Shown here in pieces: positions 42,256-50,914 of a stretch of DNA of 57,033 bases (position 1 is the stretch's first letter; each line of letters opens with the position of its first letter). Source of the stretch: Cyclobacteriaceae bacterium (lineage in GTDB: Bacteria; Bacteroidota; Bacteroidia; Cytophagales; Cyclobacteriaceae); contig JAKISE010000010.1 of the NCBI GenBank assembly GCA_021648745.1, positions 1 to 57,033 of the forward strand, written 5' to 3'. A model generated the notes under the pieces. It was not told the origin of the DNA and did not search any database. It saw only the letters and a list, made by a program, of their open reading frames with translations. Both the position numbers and the translations under genes were made by a program.

Positions 42256-42975
42256 ATGGTTGACAATAAGAAAATTGTAGTAATTATGCCTGCCTATAAC
42301 GCAGGCCAAACGCTTCGTAAAACATGGGAAGAGATTCCTTTTGACATAGTGGATGAAGTGATTTTAACTGATGATAGGAGCACTGACGATACTGTAAAGG
42401 TAGCCCAGGAGCTTGGCATCCACCATATCATTCAGCACGATACTAATAAAGGGTATGGTGGAAATCAAAAATCTTGCTATAATAAATCGCTTGAGATAGG
42501 GGCTGATATAATTATTATGCTCCACCCAGATTACCAATACACACCAAAACTGATTAAGTCGATGGTGTATTTAATGGCCAATGAGGTGTATCCTGTAGTT
42601 ATTGCCTCGCGTATTTTAGGTAAAGGTGCATTAAAGGGAGGTATGCCTTTGTATAAGTATATTGCTAATCGTTTTTTAACGCTTAGTCAAAATGTGTTAA
42701 TGAATCAAAAACTTTCAGAGTACCACACAGGCTACCGAGCTTATACCCGTGAAGTGCTTGAGAAAGTGGATTTTAATACATATTCTGATGACTTTATTTT
42801 TGATAATCAGTTTTTAGCGGAGATTTTGTTTCAAGGATTTGAAGTGGCCGAAATCACCTGCCCAACAAAATATTTTGAAGAAGCATCCTCTATCAATTTT
42901 GCCCGAAGCAGCACGTATGGATTGGGTGTTTTAGGCGTTTCAGTAAAGTACTTCTTTAAACGATTATTTAAGTAA
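42256..42975 (+). CDS. Family 2 glycosyltransferase (polyprenol-phosphate sugar synthase type)
   Basis: A 239-aa cytoplasmic glycosyltransferase. KIVVIMPAYNAGQTLRKTW, DEVILTDDRSTDDT and MLHPDYQY give the GT-A nucleotide-sugar fold with its DxD-like acidic residues. The C-terminus (GLGVLGVSVKYFFKRLF) can dock to the membrane. The short single-domain form, followed by PAP2 and GT39 genes, suggests it makes a lipid-linked sugar (undecaprenyl-phosphate type) used by the GT39 enzyme. That donor role is inference. The start at 42256 follows a probable promoter box. Confidence 0.82.
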   Translation: MVDNKKIVVIMPAYNAGQTLRKTWEEIPFDIVDEVILTDDRSTDDTVKVAQELGIHHIIQHDTNKGYGGNQKSCYNKSLEIGADIIIMLHPDYQYTPKLIKSMVYLMANEVYPVVIASRILGKGALKGGMPLYKYIANRFLTLSQNVLMNQKLSEYHTGYRAYTREVLEKVDFNTYSDDFIFDNQFLAEILFQGFEVAEITCPTKYFEEASSINFARSSTYGLGVLGVSVKYFFKRLFK

Positions 42976-42980
42976 GCAAG

Positions 42981-43634
42981 ATGGGAAGTAAGCTGCTAAA
43001 GCTTTTTGCTACATATAAAACATTTTTTTTTATGTATGCATCGTTCCTAGGAGCTGGAGGTGCTGTATTACTCGCCTTTACCAAAGAAGAATCTTTTTTT
43101 CTTGTCAATAATCATTTTTCAGCTTTCGGAGATGTGTTTTTTAAATTGCTAACTCATGTAGGAGATGGCCTTTTATTTGGCTTAATCATTCTAGTGCTCC
43201 TGTTTTATAGTTATCGAAAAGCCCTTTTAGGCTTAGTTATATTCATAGCTTCTGCTTTAATAGCCCAAGTACTAAAACTCACTTATTTTGATGATGTAAT
43301 GCGGCCCGTTGCTCATTTTGGTAAAGATGTAGATATGCATTTTGTAGAAGGAGTAGCTCGGCATGTTAAAAACAGTTTTCCTTCTGGCCACTCTACATCA
43401 GTTTTTGCCTTGGCCTTGTTTTTAGTGTTGGTGTTTAACATGAGAAAAACAGGGTGGTTGATGGCAATTATAGCTATTTTGGTAGGCTATTCAAGAGTGT
43501 ATTTGGCCGTCCATTTCCCTGTAGATGTGTATGCTGGTTCTTTTATTGGTGTGGTCACTGCTTTGGTAATTTATACCTGGCTTGATGCTCCCTTTGAATC
43601 TAAATTTGGAGATAAAGGCTTTCTGAATAGATAA
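42981..43634 (+). CDS. PAP2-superfamily lipid phosphatase
   Basis: A 217-aa membrane phosphatase with five or six helices. The three catalytic motifs are present: KLTYFDDVMRPV (motif 1 region), SFPSGHSTSVFALAL with the key histidine (motif 2), and SRVYLAVHFPVDVYAG (motif 3). Family members dephosphorylate phosphatidic acid or undecaprenyl diphosphate. Between a GT2 and a GT39 gene it probably recycles the lipid carrier, or removes phosphate from lipid A. It starts 5 bases after the GT2 stop and its stop overlaps the next start (TAATG). Confidence 0.92.
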   Translation: MGSKLLKLFATYKTFFFMYASFLGAGGAVLLAFTKEESFFLVNNHFSAFGDVFFKLLTHVGDGLLFGLIILVLLFYSYRKALLGLVIFIASALIAQVLKLTYFDDVMRPVAHFGKDVDMHFVEGVARHVKNSFPSGHSTSVFALALFLVLVFNMRKTGWLMAIIAILVGYSRVYLAVHFPVDVYAGSFIGVVTALVIYTWLDAPFESKFGDKGFLNR

Positions 43635-45262
43635 TGAAGAATATTGACGAAAAATACTACCCTTACCTCATTGCACTTGTTGGAGCATTTTTCTTTTTGC
43701 CATTTTTAGGGCGCGTACATCTATTCGATTGGGACGAAATAAATTTTGCTGAATCAGCTAGAGAAATGATGGTAACGGGAGATTATTTCCGTGTTCGGGT
43801 TGGCTTTCTGCCTTTTTGGGAGAAACCCCCATTTTTCTTTTGGCTCCAAGCCGCCTCTATGAAACTGTTTGGGGTAAATGAGTTTGCGGCTCGTTTCCCA
43901 AATGCAGTGTTTGGCATAATTACTTTGGTAACACTATATATAATAGGTAAAAGAGAAAAAGGTACAGACTTTGGCTTAATGTGGGCTTTGCTGTTTTTCG
44001 GCTCAATGTTGCCTCATTTATATTTTAAGTCGGGTATTATCGATCCTGTATTTAACTACTTCATTTTTACAGCCATTTATTTCCTTATGAAGGCGATGAC
44101 CAGTGCTGAGCATAAGTTGAGAAACTCGTCTATATCAGGCGCACTTATAGGCTTTGCCATTATTACCAAAGGGCCTGTAGGGTTTTTGCTTTTATTATTA
44201 ACATTCATTGTAATTCTAACGGTTGATAAGTTTAGACATTGGCCTCGTATTAAGGATATTGTTGTTTTTGCGCTCACAACTTTCTTAGTTTCTTTTATGT
44301 GGTATGGGGCAGAAGTTATTGCCAATGGCCCTTGGTTTTTGGTGGAGTTTATTAAATATCAGATAGATTTATTTAGCAACCCTGTGGCCGGGCACGAGCA
44401 GCCTGTTTATTATCATTTTGTGGTGGTGTTTTTAGGTTGTTTCCCAATGTCAGTATTGGCGTTAGGTAGCTTTAATAAAAAAAATATCAGTAATAACCAG
44501 TTGGCAAAATGGATGATGGTGTTGTTTTGGGTAGTAATGGTTTTGTTTACCATAGTTACCACCAAAATTGTGCATTATTCCTCCATGGCGTATTTGCCGC
44601 TATCGTATTTGGCTGCTCAATACATTACCCAGTTGGGTGCTGAGAAACGAAAAATGCCTAAGCCAATTGTTTGGGTTTATTTAGGTATAGGGTTAATATT
44701 TGGAACCTTACTTACAAGTCTACCTTTGGTAGTTTATTTTATAAATGATATTAAGCCTTATATCAACGATCCTTTCGCAGTTGCTGGGCTTATGAAACCT
44801 GTTATCTGGAGTGGTTATGAGTTTGCAATTGGTTTAACTTTTTTGGGAGCTGTTGTTTACAGTGCAGTCCTTTTATTCAAATCCAAAACCGTAAAAGGGC
44901 TAACTATAATGGGAATTGGAACTGGAGTTACGTTGCTGCTTTACTCTATGTTTATTGTGCCAAAAATAGAGCAACACACCCAAGGTTCATTGGTCGATTT
45001 TCTTGAGTCGGTACAAGGAGAAGATGTGTATGTAACCACGTCTGGTTTTCATAGCTATGCGCCTTTTTTTTATTTTAAACAACCTAATGATAATCTTGAA
45101 AAAAGAGCCAATAATCAATGGCTTATTAAAGGAGAGATAGATAAACCTGTATATATTATATCAAAAATTACGGATACTCATCTACCCAAACTCACTGATT
45201 TAGAATTGCTAAAAGAGGAAGGTGGTTACCGCTTCTATAAACGAATGCCAATTTTAGAATAA
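43634..45262 (+). CDS. GT39/ArnT-like glycosyltransferase
   Basis: A 542-aa polytopic membrane protein with about 12 helices. The first periplasmic loop contains HLFDWDEINFAESAREMM with the catalytic Asp-Glu of the ArnT/PMT group, followed by FWEKPPFFFWLQAASMKLFG and EFAARFPNAVFG. Such enzymes move a sugar from a lipid carrier to lipid A or protein in the periplasm. The C-terminal domain of about 130 residues is soluble. With the GT2 and PAP2 genes it forms a complete lipid-linked sugar transfer set. The acceptor is unknown. Confidence 0.88.
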   Translation: MKNIDEKYYPYLIALVGAFFFLPFLGRVHLFDWDEINFAESAREMMVTGDYFRVRVGFLPFWEKPPFFFWLQAASMKLFGVNEFAARFPNAVFGIITLVTLYIIGKREKGTDFGLMWALLFFGSMLPHLYFKSGIIDPVFNYFIFTAIYFLMKAMTSAEHKLRNSSISGALIGFAIITKGPVGFLLLLLTFIVILTVDKFRHWPRIKDIVVFALTTFLVSFMWYGAEVIANGPWFLVEFIKYQIDLFSNPVAGHEQPVYYHFVVVFLGCFPMSVLALGSFNKKNISNNQLAKWMMVLFWVVMVLFTIVTTKIVHYSSMAYLPLSYLAAQYITQLGAEKRKMPKPIVWVYLGIGLIFGTLLTSLPLVVYFINDIKPYINDPFAVAGLMKPVIWSGYEFAIGLTFLGAVVYSAVLLFKSKTVKGLTIMGIGTGVTLLLYSMFIVPKIEQHTQGSLVDFLESVQGEDVYVTTSGFHSYAPFFYFKQPNDNLEKRANNQWLIKGEIDKPVYIISKITDTHLPKLTDLELLKEEGGYRFYKRMPILE

Positions 45263-45300
45263 TTATTGTTTACCTTTTAATGATTGGAGTTATACAGTTT

Positions 45301-45325
45301 ACCAAACCAAACCAAACCAAACCAA
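45301..45325. repeat. Pentanucleotide tandem repeat (ACCAA)5
   Basis: Five perfect ACCAA units followed by an imperfect sixth, downstream of the GT39 gene and outside any frame. Such a tract can change length by slippage. The rest of 45263-45500 shows no gene. Confidence 0.9.
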
Positions 45326-45499
45326 ACCCATTCAATAATGTATGTAAAAACTCCAATAGACTCTTTCAGAGGATTAGTATATATTTCTATTAGTTTGTTA
45401 TATCCTTAACCTGCATGACTAAAAAATTACTACTACTCTATATAGTCTTCCCTTAACAAGTACTGTATAATGGCTTTATGTATTAAAAATGGGTATAAT

Positions 45500-46922
45500 T
45501 AGCCTTTAAAAGATAGTTTAAATGACAAGGAATGTGTAATTTCATGGTTTAAACCTTGTCAAATGAAGTCAAAAAAAGCAGCTATGAATCAGATGGGTTT
45601 TCTAGCACCGACCTTGGAAAGAACAACTTAACCCAAAACAAGAATTATACCTTTTAAGCAATGCCATTAAGTGGCACTATTTTGAAGATGAATTTGATGA
45701 ATTTTATTCGAAAGAGGGTCGCCCAACACATTCAATTCGCTTGATGACTTCCTTGTTGATTTTAAAACATTTATACCATTTATCGGATGAGCAGCTAGTG
45801 GAGCAACAATGGGAAATGAATCCCTATTTTCAATATTTTTCAGGAATGAAAACAGTTCAATGGGGGCAACCCTGCGCTGCAAGCGACTTAGTTCACTTCC
45901 GAAAACGTATTGGTAAACAGGGTGTTGAGAAGATATTAAAACACTCTATTGATTTACATGGTAAAAATGGTCAAGACAAACATACAAGTATCAATACGAC
46001 TGTTCAGGAGAAAAACATCACTTACCCAACAGATGCAAAGCTTCACAAACGAATCATAGATAAATGTGTTGAGATCTCGTAATACGAAGAAGTTACGTGC
46101 GAACTACAAAAAACCTAGTTCGGGCAACCTACAATGGAGGACATCCAAAGCGAAGAAAAAAGGCAAACTCAGCCAAACGAAAATTGAAGACAATTGCAGG
46201 AAGAGTAGTTCGGGAACTGGAGCGAAACGTAACAAATTCGAAGTACGATAAAGAGTTATTGATTTTCAAATCGGTTTTATCGCAGACAAAAACGAGTAAG
46301 AATAAGATTTATAGTTTACATGAACCAGAAGTGTATTGTATCGCCAAAGGAAAAGTGCACAAAAAATACGAATACGGTTGTAAAGCATCTATTGTTCTAA
46401 CTCAGAACACAGGAATTATTGTAGGAGCAATGACTTTTACAGACAATATTTATGACGGGAAAACATTGGATTCAGTCCTGGGTCAGACAAAAGAATTAAC
46501 AGGAAAATATCCAAAAACAGCGACAGTTGATAGAGGGTATCAAGGGATGAAAATGGTTAAAGAAACTCAAATCATAAGACCTTCCAAGCCTCTCAAAAGA
46601 GATAATACTTATCAAAGAATGAAGAAAAGGCTTCATTGTAGGAGAAGAGCAGCGATTGAGCCAATCATAGGTCATTTAAAAAGTGACCACTTAGTAGCTA
46701 GGAATTATTTAAAAGGACAAATTGGTGATTCAATCAATTTTATATTGGCGGCCAGCACCTTTAACTATAAGAAATTGATGAAGAAGTTAAAGAAAGAGAT
46801 TCTTTGGCTTCAATCTCAAATCAATCATCACTTAGAGTTCTATCTAAATATCATTGTCTCACAAAAACGCATATTATCATTTAACCCAAAAGACGCTTTT
46901 TAAGGGGCGACTATTTAAGGCT
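45500..46922 (+). mobile_element. Inactive IS5-family insertion sequence
   Basis: A degraded transposase gene is enclosed by ends that look like imperfect inverted repeats (left AGCCTTTAAAAGATAG, right reading AAGCCTTAAATAGTCG on the other strand). A direct repeat TATAAT lies on both sides (45494-45499 and 46923-46928). Total length of about 1.4 kb fits the family. The ends are inferred by eye and may be off by several bases. The transposase is broken, so the copy cannot move itself. Confidence 0.6.
45584..46903 (+). pseudogene. IS5-family transposase, frameshifted
   Basis: The first frame reads MNQMGFLAPTLE and then shifts near 45619; the correct continuation KEQLNPKQELYLLSNAIKWH is found one base on. 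The DUF772-type N-terminal domain (SDLVHFRKRIGKQGVEKIL) follows. A second break near 46080 (a stop plus a shift) separates it from the DDE part, which resumes RTTKNLVRATYNGGHPKRRK and contains TVDRGYQGMK and RRRAAIEPIIGHLKSDHL. The acidic residues in ATVDRGYQG and AAIEPIIGH fit the DDE pattern. Two frameshifts and a nonsense codon make it non-functional. Confidence 0.85.
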
Positions 46923-46923
46923 T

Positions 46924-47052
46924 ATAATATCAGATAATTTTACTGGTATATCCTATGATATTAGAAATATGAGCTCATTCGATTTCGAAATTAGCAATAA
47001 TGTTGGAAGCAGTGATGTTTATAGGTTTTCTTTAACCCAGGTTATGCAATAG
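46924..47052 (+). pseudogene. Short open-frame remnant between the IS and repeat copy C
   Basis: A frame of about 40 codons reads IISDNFTGISYDIRNMSSFD and then FEISNNVGSSDVYRFSLTQ, ending at a stop inside the palindromic element. If the IS and one TATAAT are removed, the frame stays open a little further left (WLYVLKMG). It looks like a piece of a beta-rich, possibly secreted protein, cut on one side by the IS and on the other by the repeat. No family is recognised. Confidence 0.3.
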
Positions 47053-47201
47053 AAATTCTATTACTAATACAAACTGTTGCAAATCAGTCGTTTTACTAAG
47101 TTTATCCTCTTAACCATAGCGGTGCTATGCTTTTCGAATATAAACTTCTGATTTATTGCATTTTGTCTTCTCATTACGAATTCTATTGCATAATCCGGGT
47201 T
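47034..47201. repeat. Palindromic dispersed element, copy C
   Basis: A 168-bp unit in the same orientation as copy A, nearly identical to the reverse complement of copy B. Ends AACCCAGGTTATGCAATAG and CTATTGCATAATCCGGGTT, with central CATAGC-GGT-GCTATG. The arms pair along most of their length. It follows the gene remnant at 46924 and precedes the GyrI-like gene by 23 bases. Confidence 0.88.
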
Positions 47202-47224
47202 AAAATTTACTCGTCCCATCATTT

Positions 47225-47683
47225 TTATTTTATCGCTATAAAAATATCAACTTCTGCATTTGTTGGGTTTTGTGCTTTTTCGCCATAAACTTCAAAGTCT
47301 GCTGTATATTCACGTTCTAAATCAGTATTCCAAATTTTTGACCATTCACCATATACTGCCCCTTTCGTTAAATCTCCTTGTGCTACAAATTTCCTGTAGT
47401 TTCCACTGTTAAATGTCTTTGCTGTCATTCCGTTGGGAACAGTATCAATAGTTGAAACTTTGCAACCTAAAATTGTGGTGTATGGTTTTGTGTGGTCGCT
47501 TTCATATTCTGTGTAAATTGAATAGATTGTAGCATCAACTTTGTTAGGTATTTTATCAAGAATTCCTTCGGTCATAAATTTATTCCACAATTCCCCAATA
47601 TCTTTTGCCGATTGTCCGCTTTCGTTAGTTGTTCTTACTGAAATTCCGATTACTTTAAAGGCATTAATAGTTACTTTGTCCAT
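47225..47683 (-). CDS. GyrI-like/effector-binding domain protein
   Basis: A 152-aa protein with the effector-binding fold of AraC/GyrI-like proteins: it starts VTINAFKVIGISVRTTNESG, has IGELWNKFMTEGILDKIPNK in the middle and ends YTADFEVYGEKAQNPTNAEV, a segment close to the family's C-terminal Glu/Asp region. Such free-standing domains bind small hydrophobic or cationic compounds, sometimes as drug sponges or hydrolases. It lies 55 bases downstream of a WYL-type regulator on the same strand and is probably controlled by it; the pair (YafY-like plus GyrI-like) is a common arrangement. Confidence 0.85.
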   Translation of the reverse strand: MDKVTINAFKVIGISVRTTNESGQSAKDIGELWNKFMTEGILDKIPNKVDATIYSIYTEYESDHTKPYTTILGCKVSTIDTVPNGMTAKTFNSGNYRKFVAQGDLTKGAVYGEWSKIWNTDLEREYTADFEVYGEKAQNPTNAEVDIFIAIK

Positions 47684-47738
47684 TTTTATAATGTTTCTTA
47701 ATTTATAATGCTACAAAAGTAATCGCAGGTTGTGACAA

Positions 47739-48452
47739 CTATGTGTCAGGGGTTGATGAGTATTTTTCGCTACACAATTCAAAGTATTCTTGCAGTGTTA
47801 TTTTTTGTGGTTCAAAATGCTGATTTTGAACAATCATTTTTTGAATATGGTCAAGGCGGAAAACCCTAAAATCATTTCTTAATCTACAAACAGCAATTAA
47901 AAGCCAATTTTCTTGCGTGCTATACAAAGCAAATGGCTCAACCGTTCGTTTTGTACTTTCGTCTTGTAAAGATTTATACTCAATTTCTACGAAATTAAAA
48001 TTCGCAATAGCAGACTGAATAGCCATTAAATAATCACTTGTTTTTTGATTCTGTATGTTATTCCTAAATATTATTCTTTCTGACAAAAATTCAATTTTTT
48101 CTTTTTGAGAATACCGTAAAATTGATTTTATTTTAGAAATAGCATTTTGATATTCCTCAATAAAAGATTTGTCTTTGTTCCTTAAAATTAGCTGCTCCGC
48201 AGTTATTAAGGCATTTGCTTCTTTTTCAGTGAGCATCACTGGTGGAAGACTAAAGCCTTGTGTTAGCGAATATCCTTTTCCTTCTATTGTAACTATCGGA
48301 ATTTCTGAATTTTCAAGTGTTCTAATATCTCGATAAACAGTTCGGATGCTGACATTATGTTTTTCGGCAATTTCTCGTGCTGTTAAAATTCGTTTTGATT
48401 GCAGTTGTGTTAGAATAGCAGTCAATCTCGAAAGTCTTGGCTTTCCTTCCAT
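47739..48452 (-). CDS. YafY-type transcriptional regulator with WYL domain
   Basis: A 237-aa regulator. The N-terminal winged helix (LTAILTQLQSKRILTAREIA, then EKHNVSIRTVYRDIRTLENS) is followed by IPIVTIEGKGYSLTQGFSLP, the link typical of YafY proteins. The C-terminal WYL-like domain contains VEIEYKSLQDESTKRTVEPF and NWLLIAVCRLRNDFRVFRLD, a Sm-like fold that binds nucleic acid or nucleotide ligands. Length is somewhat short (others reach 300 aa). It probably controls itself and the effector-binding protein downstream. Confidence 0.9.
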   Translation of the reverse strand: MEGKPRLSRLTAILTQLQSKRILTAREIAEKHNVSIRTVYRDIRTLENSEIPIVTIEGKGYSLTQGFSLPPVMLTEKEANALITAEQLILRNKDKSFIEEYQNAISKIKSILRYSQKEKIEFLSERIIFRNNIQNQKTSDYLMAIQSAIANFNFVEIEYKSLQDESTKRTVEPFALYSTQENWLLIAVCRLRNDFRVFRLDHIQKMIVQNQHFEPQKITLQEYFELCSEKYSSTPDT

Positions 48453-48702
48453 TTCGTGTGGTTTGTTCTGCTTGTAGCTAACGCTTATGTAAACTACAGT
48501 AAGGCCTTAAAAGTACAAAATTTTGATGCGAATGAATTAAAAACCTGAGTTCGGCTTTATAAGTTGCTTGAAAGCGTCAATGCGAATAAGTCATTTCCAA
48601 TGCGTTTGGGAGAACAATAACAAAATAGGACAATTCTTATGTTGATACCATTTTTACATTCCAATTTTCACTAGCTGATTATTGATACATGTAACGTCAC
48701 TC

Positions 48703-48970
48703 TTAAAAACCTGAGTTCGACCTAAGGAATACTGTCAGCTTTAAGTGAAAATTTCATAAACGACTCAAATTTATGTAGGACTAACGAGTTAATTCAAATA
48801 AATTTGAGGAAGTTTAGGGAAATTTCACTAAAGCCCAAGGGAAAATATCTAGCAGGCAATCTTTTAGTAATAAAAATCTTAAAATAATCCATTATTTTTT
48901 CACTTTTTATTTCCAAAATCTCACCTACTATCTTATTTTCTGGCAGCATTCCTTAGGTCGAACTCAGGTT
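48703..48970. mobile_element. Inverted-repeat element with about 31-bp ends (MITE-like)
   Basis: AACCTGAGTTCGACCTAAGG begins the left end at 48708, and its exact reverse complement closes the right end at 48970. The match is perfect for 23 bases and continues to 31 with two mismatches. The interior has no gene but folds into nested hairpins, including CTCAAATTTA/TAAATTTGAG. The 17-base left flank plus end TTAAAAACCTGAGTTCG also occurs at 48537-48553, so a further end lies 166 bases upstream. No clear target duplication. The remaining interval 48453-48700 shows no gene. Confidence 0.8.
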
Positions 48971-48982
48971 AAAAGAATAACA

Positions 48983-49174
48983 TCATTTTTGTATAAAATC
49001 GAATAAAAAATCCGAAGTGGATTTATCCTTCCCAACTACATTAGAAAAAGTCCAAGTTCCATCTGTCAGGTTTTTTGCCGATTCTTCTACAACTACGTCT
49101 TCAGTTGTAGAAGAATTTAATAAAAGTAGCCCAACAAAAGAAACACTAGCAATTGCTCTCCTCAAGGTTTTCAT
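48983..49174 (-). CDS. Short exported protein, possibly truncated
   Basis: A 63-aa frame: MKTLRRAIASVSFVGLLLLN is a clear signal peptide, followed by an acidic linker and TDGTWTFSNVVGKDKSTSDF. The stop lies about 10 bases before the inverted-repeat element, and the C-terminus (LFDFIQK) looks arbitrary, so the gene may have lost its 3' part to that insertion. The divergently placed region has no other gene. No family is recognised. Confidence 0.4.
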   Translation of the reverse strand: MKTLRRAIASVSFVGLLLLNSSTTEDVVVEESAKNLTDGTWTFSNVVGKDKSTSDFLFDFIQK

Positions 49175-49235
49175 TTTACCTAACTTTAAATTTACAGTAC
49201 CTAATGCAATATTACCAACACGTACTCTCTAAAAA

Positions 49236-50756
49236 TTAATGATATATAACTTTGTTAACATAAAACACCTTACGGTTTAGCTTAACCCCTGAATCTTGTA
49301 AGTTTTTAATGCGCTGAACGCCATAAGCTACAAAGGTATTTCCATACCATTTTTCTAGCCCACCTATTTTATTGGACGAGTAATTGTTCACTTTGTCATC
49401 CTCAAAACTCAATTTTAAGTCATCAAACTTTTTGCCTTCAATAACCTCTGCCCCACTAATAATTTTACTTCTTATCTGGTTATCATAAAGGTATAAAAGC
49501 ACTATCCCTTCCTCAACAAAAGCGGCATGAATAAATTGCTCTAACGAATAAGACAGTACATCTTCAATTTCAAAACTATTGTCCCAAAGCATTTTTCCAT
49601 TAGAGTCGAAAGCCGCTACTATTCCATGCGTGTATCTATACCCAGCAAAATTCATAGGCAACTGATCATTACTACCAGAATCATATCCAGCATAGTGCCC
49701 AGTAGATCGGTTATAATAATTAGATGACGAATACTTTGGATAAAATGCTTCACCAAGTAAAATATAGGTGTCGTCTTGTTTAAACACCGAATGCACGAGT
49801 AGCCTATAATTGAATTTGACCTTTTTCCCCTTAATTTTTTTCCTATCAATTCGGTCAGATACTCTTTTTTGCCTCTTGGCTTTCATATAATTAAAAAAGT
49901 TCTCAAAGTCCGCATAATTGATATATTCAATTTTTTGCTGAGTCTCCTCATTATCAACAAGCCCTAGAAACAAGCCCTGAGAATAATCAGACTTTTTTGC
50001 TCCATAAGTACCTACCACTAGATTCGTAATATCTTCAACATCAGCAATTCTGCCAAAGATCAATCCTTTGTCAAAATCAGGATTAAACATATGGGTGCTT
50101 AAATAATCTCCATCGATACTGTATCGTTTAATAGTGAGTGTGTTTCGTTTATCAAAAGTTCTTTCACTCACCAAAACAGTTATAGAATTATTATCTACTT
50201 TTAATTGGACAAGCTTAACTTTTGATCCAAATATTCCGGGTAAAACCTTTGTTTTATTATCTATTAAGCTAAAATGAATAACTACTGATTCGCTATTATA
50301 ATTACCTCCCAGTATAGCTGCACCATTGGTTACTTCAAACTCGGTAAGAATTAAGGGCACCAAATTTTTAATGGTATACCTAAGTGTATCTCCAGTAGCG
50401 CTCATCATTTGCATCAGTTTCAAATCTCTAGAATTACCGCTGGTTTTCTGAAACAGAAAGAAATAACTGTCCATAGAAAAATCATACCCTTTAAAATCAA
50501 GATTCTTTTCTAGGTAAACCTGCTTTTGCCATTTAATATTTAGAGCCGTGTCTAAGGAGACAAAATCCCATAATTGCCCTCCCTTTTTATTATACTGGTT
50601 CAAAGTTCGGTATAAGATAACCCCACTTGTACCGCCAACCATAATTTCGAACTCATTATCATAACCTTCGAGCTCAGTTTCAAACCTCTTGGGTTGTTCT
50701 AATTGGGCTAAACCTAGAATAGGAAAAAAGAAAAGCAAAAAAAATAATTTAGACAT
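49236..50756 (-). CDS. Secreted protein of unknown function, beta-propeller-like
   Basis: A 506-aa protein with a signal peptide (LFFLLFFFPILGLA, cleavage near residue 17). The mature part has repeated strand-turn units such as GGTSGVILYRTL, SYFFLFQKTSGN and GIVAAFDSNGKMLWDNSFEI, in which a value is compared with a GxxLW-type blade end; this suggests a beta-propeller. A basic cluster (KAKRQKRVSDRIDRKKIKGK) interrupts the fold near residue 300. No family is recognised. Secretion and a surface or periplasmic place are likely. Confidence 0.55.
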   Translation of the reverse strand: MSKLFFLLFFFPILGLAQLEQPKRFETELEGYDNEFEIMVGGTSGVILYRTLNQYNKKGGQLWDFVSLDTALNIKWQKQVYLEKNLDFKGYDFSMDSYFFLFQKTSGNSRDLKLMQMMSATGDTLRYTIKNLVPLILTEFEVTNGAAILGGNYNSESVVIHFSLIDNKTKVLPGIFGSKVKLVQLKVDNNSITVLVSERTFDKRNTLTIKRYSIDGDYLSTHMFNPDFDKGLIFGRIADVEDITNLVVGTYGAKKSDYSQGLFLGLVDNEETQQKIEYINYADFENFFNYMKAKRQKRVSDRIDRKKIKGKKVKFNYRLLVHSVFKQDDTYILLGEAFYPKYSSSNYYNRSTGHYAGYDSGSNDQLPMNFAGYRYTHGIVAAFDSNGKMLWDNSFEIEDVLSYSLEQFIHAAFVEEGIVLLYLYDNQIRSKIISGAEVIEGKKFDDLKLSFEDDKVNNYSSNKIGGLEKWYGNTFVAYGVQRIKNLQDSGVKLNRKVFYVNKVIYH

Positions 50757-50914
50757 CTATCGATTTTTTCTAAAAGTTACTTGCTGAGTTTACGTATAAC
50801 AACAAATTAAGTTGATTTCAACTCTATTGCAAAGGTGCTAATATAAATATTTAAACTACTTTTAAACCTGCATTAGATCTAAGAAATGCTGACAGAAATT
50901 AAGGGTTTAAATCT

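Noticed and set aside
48703..48970. Target-site duplication of the inverted-repeat element
   Set aside because: Only a short A-run is shared by the flanks, which is not informative in AT-rich DNA.
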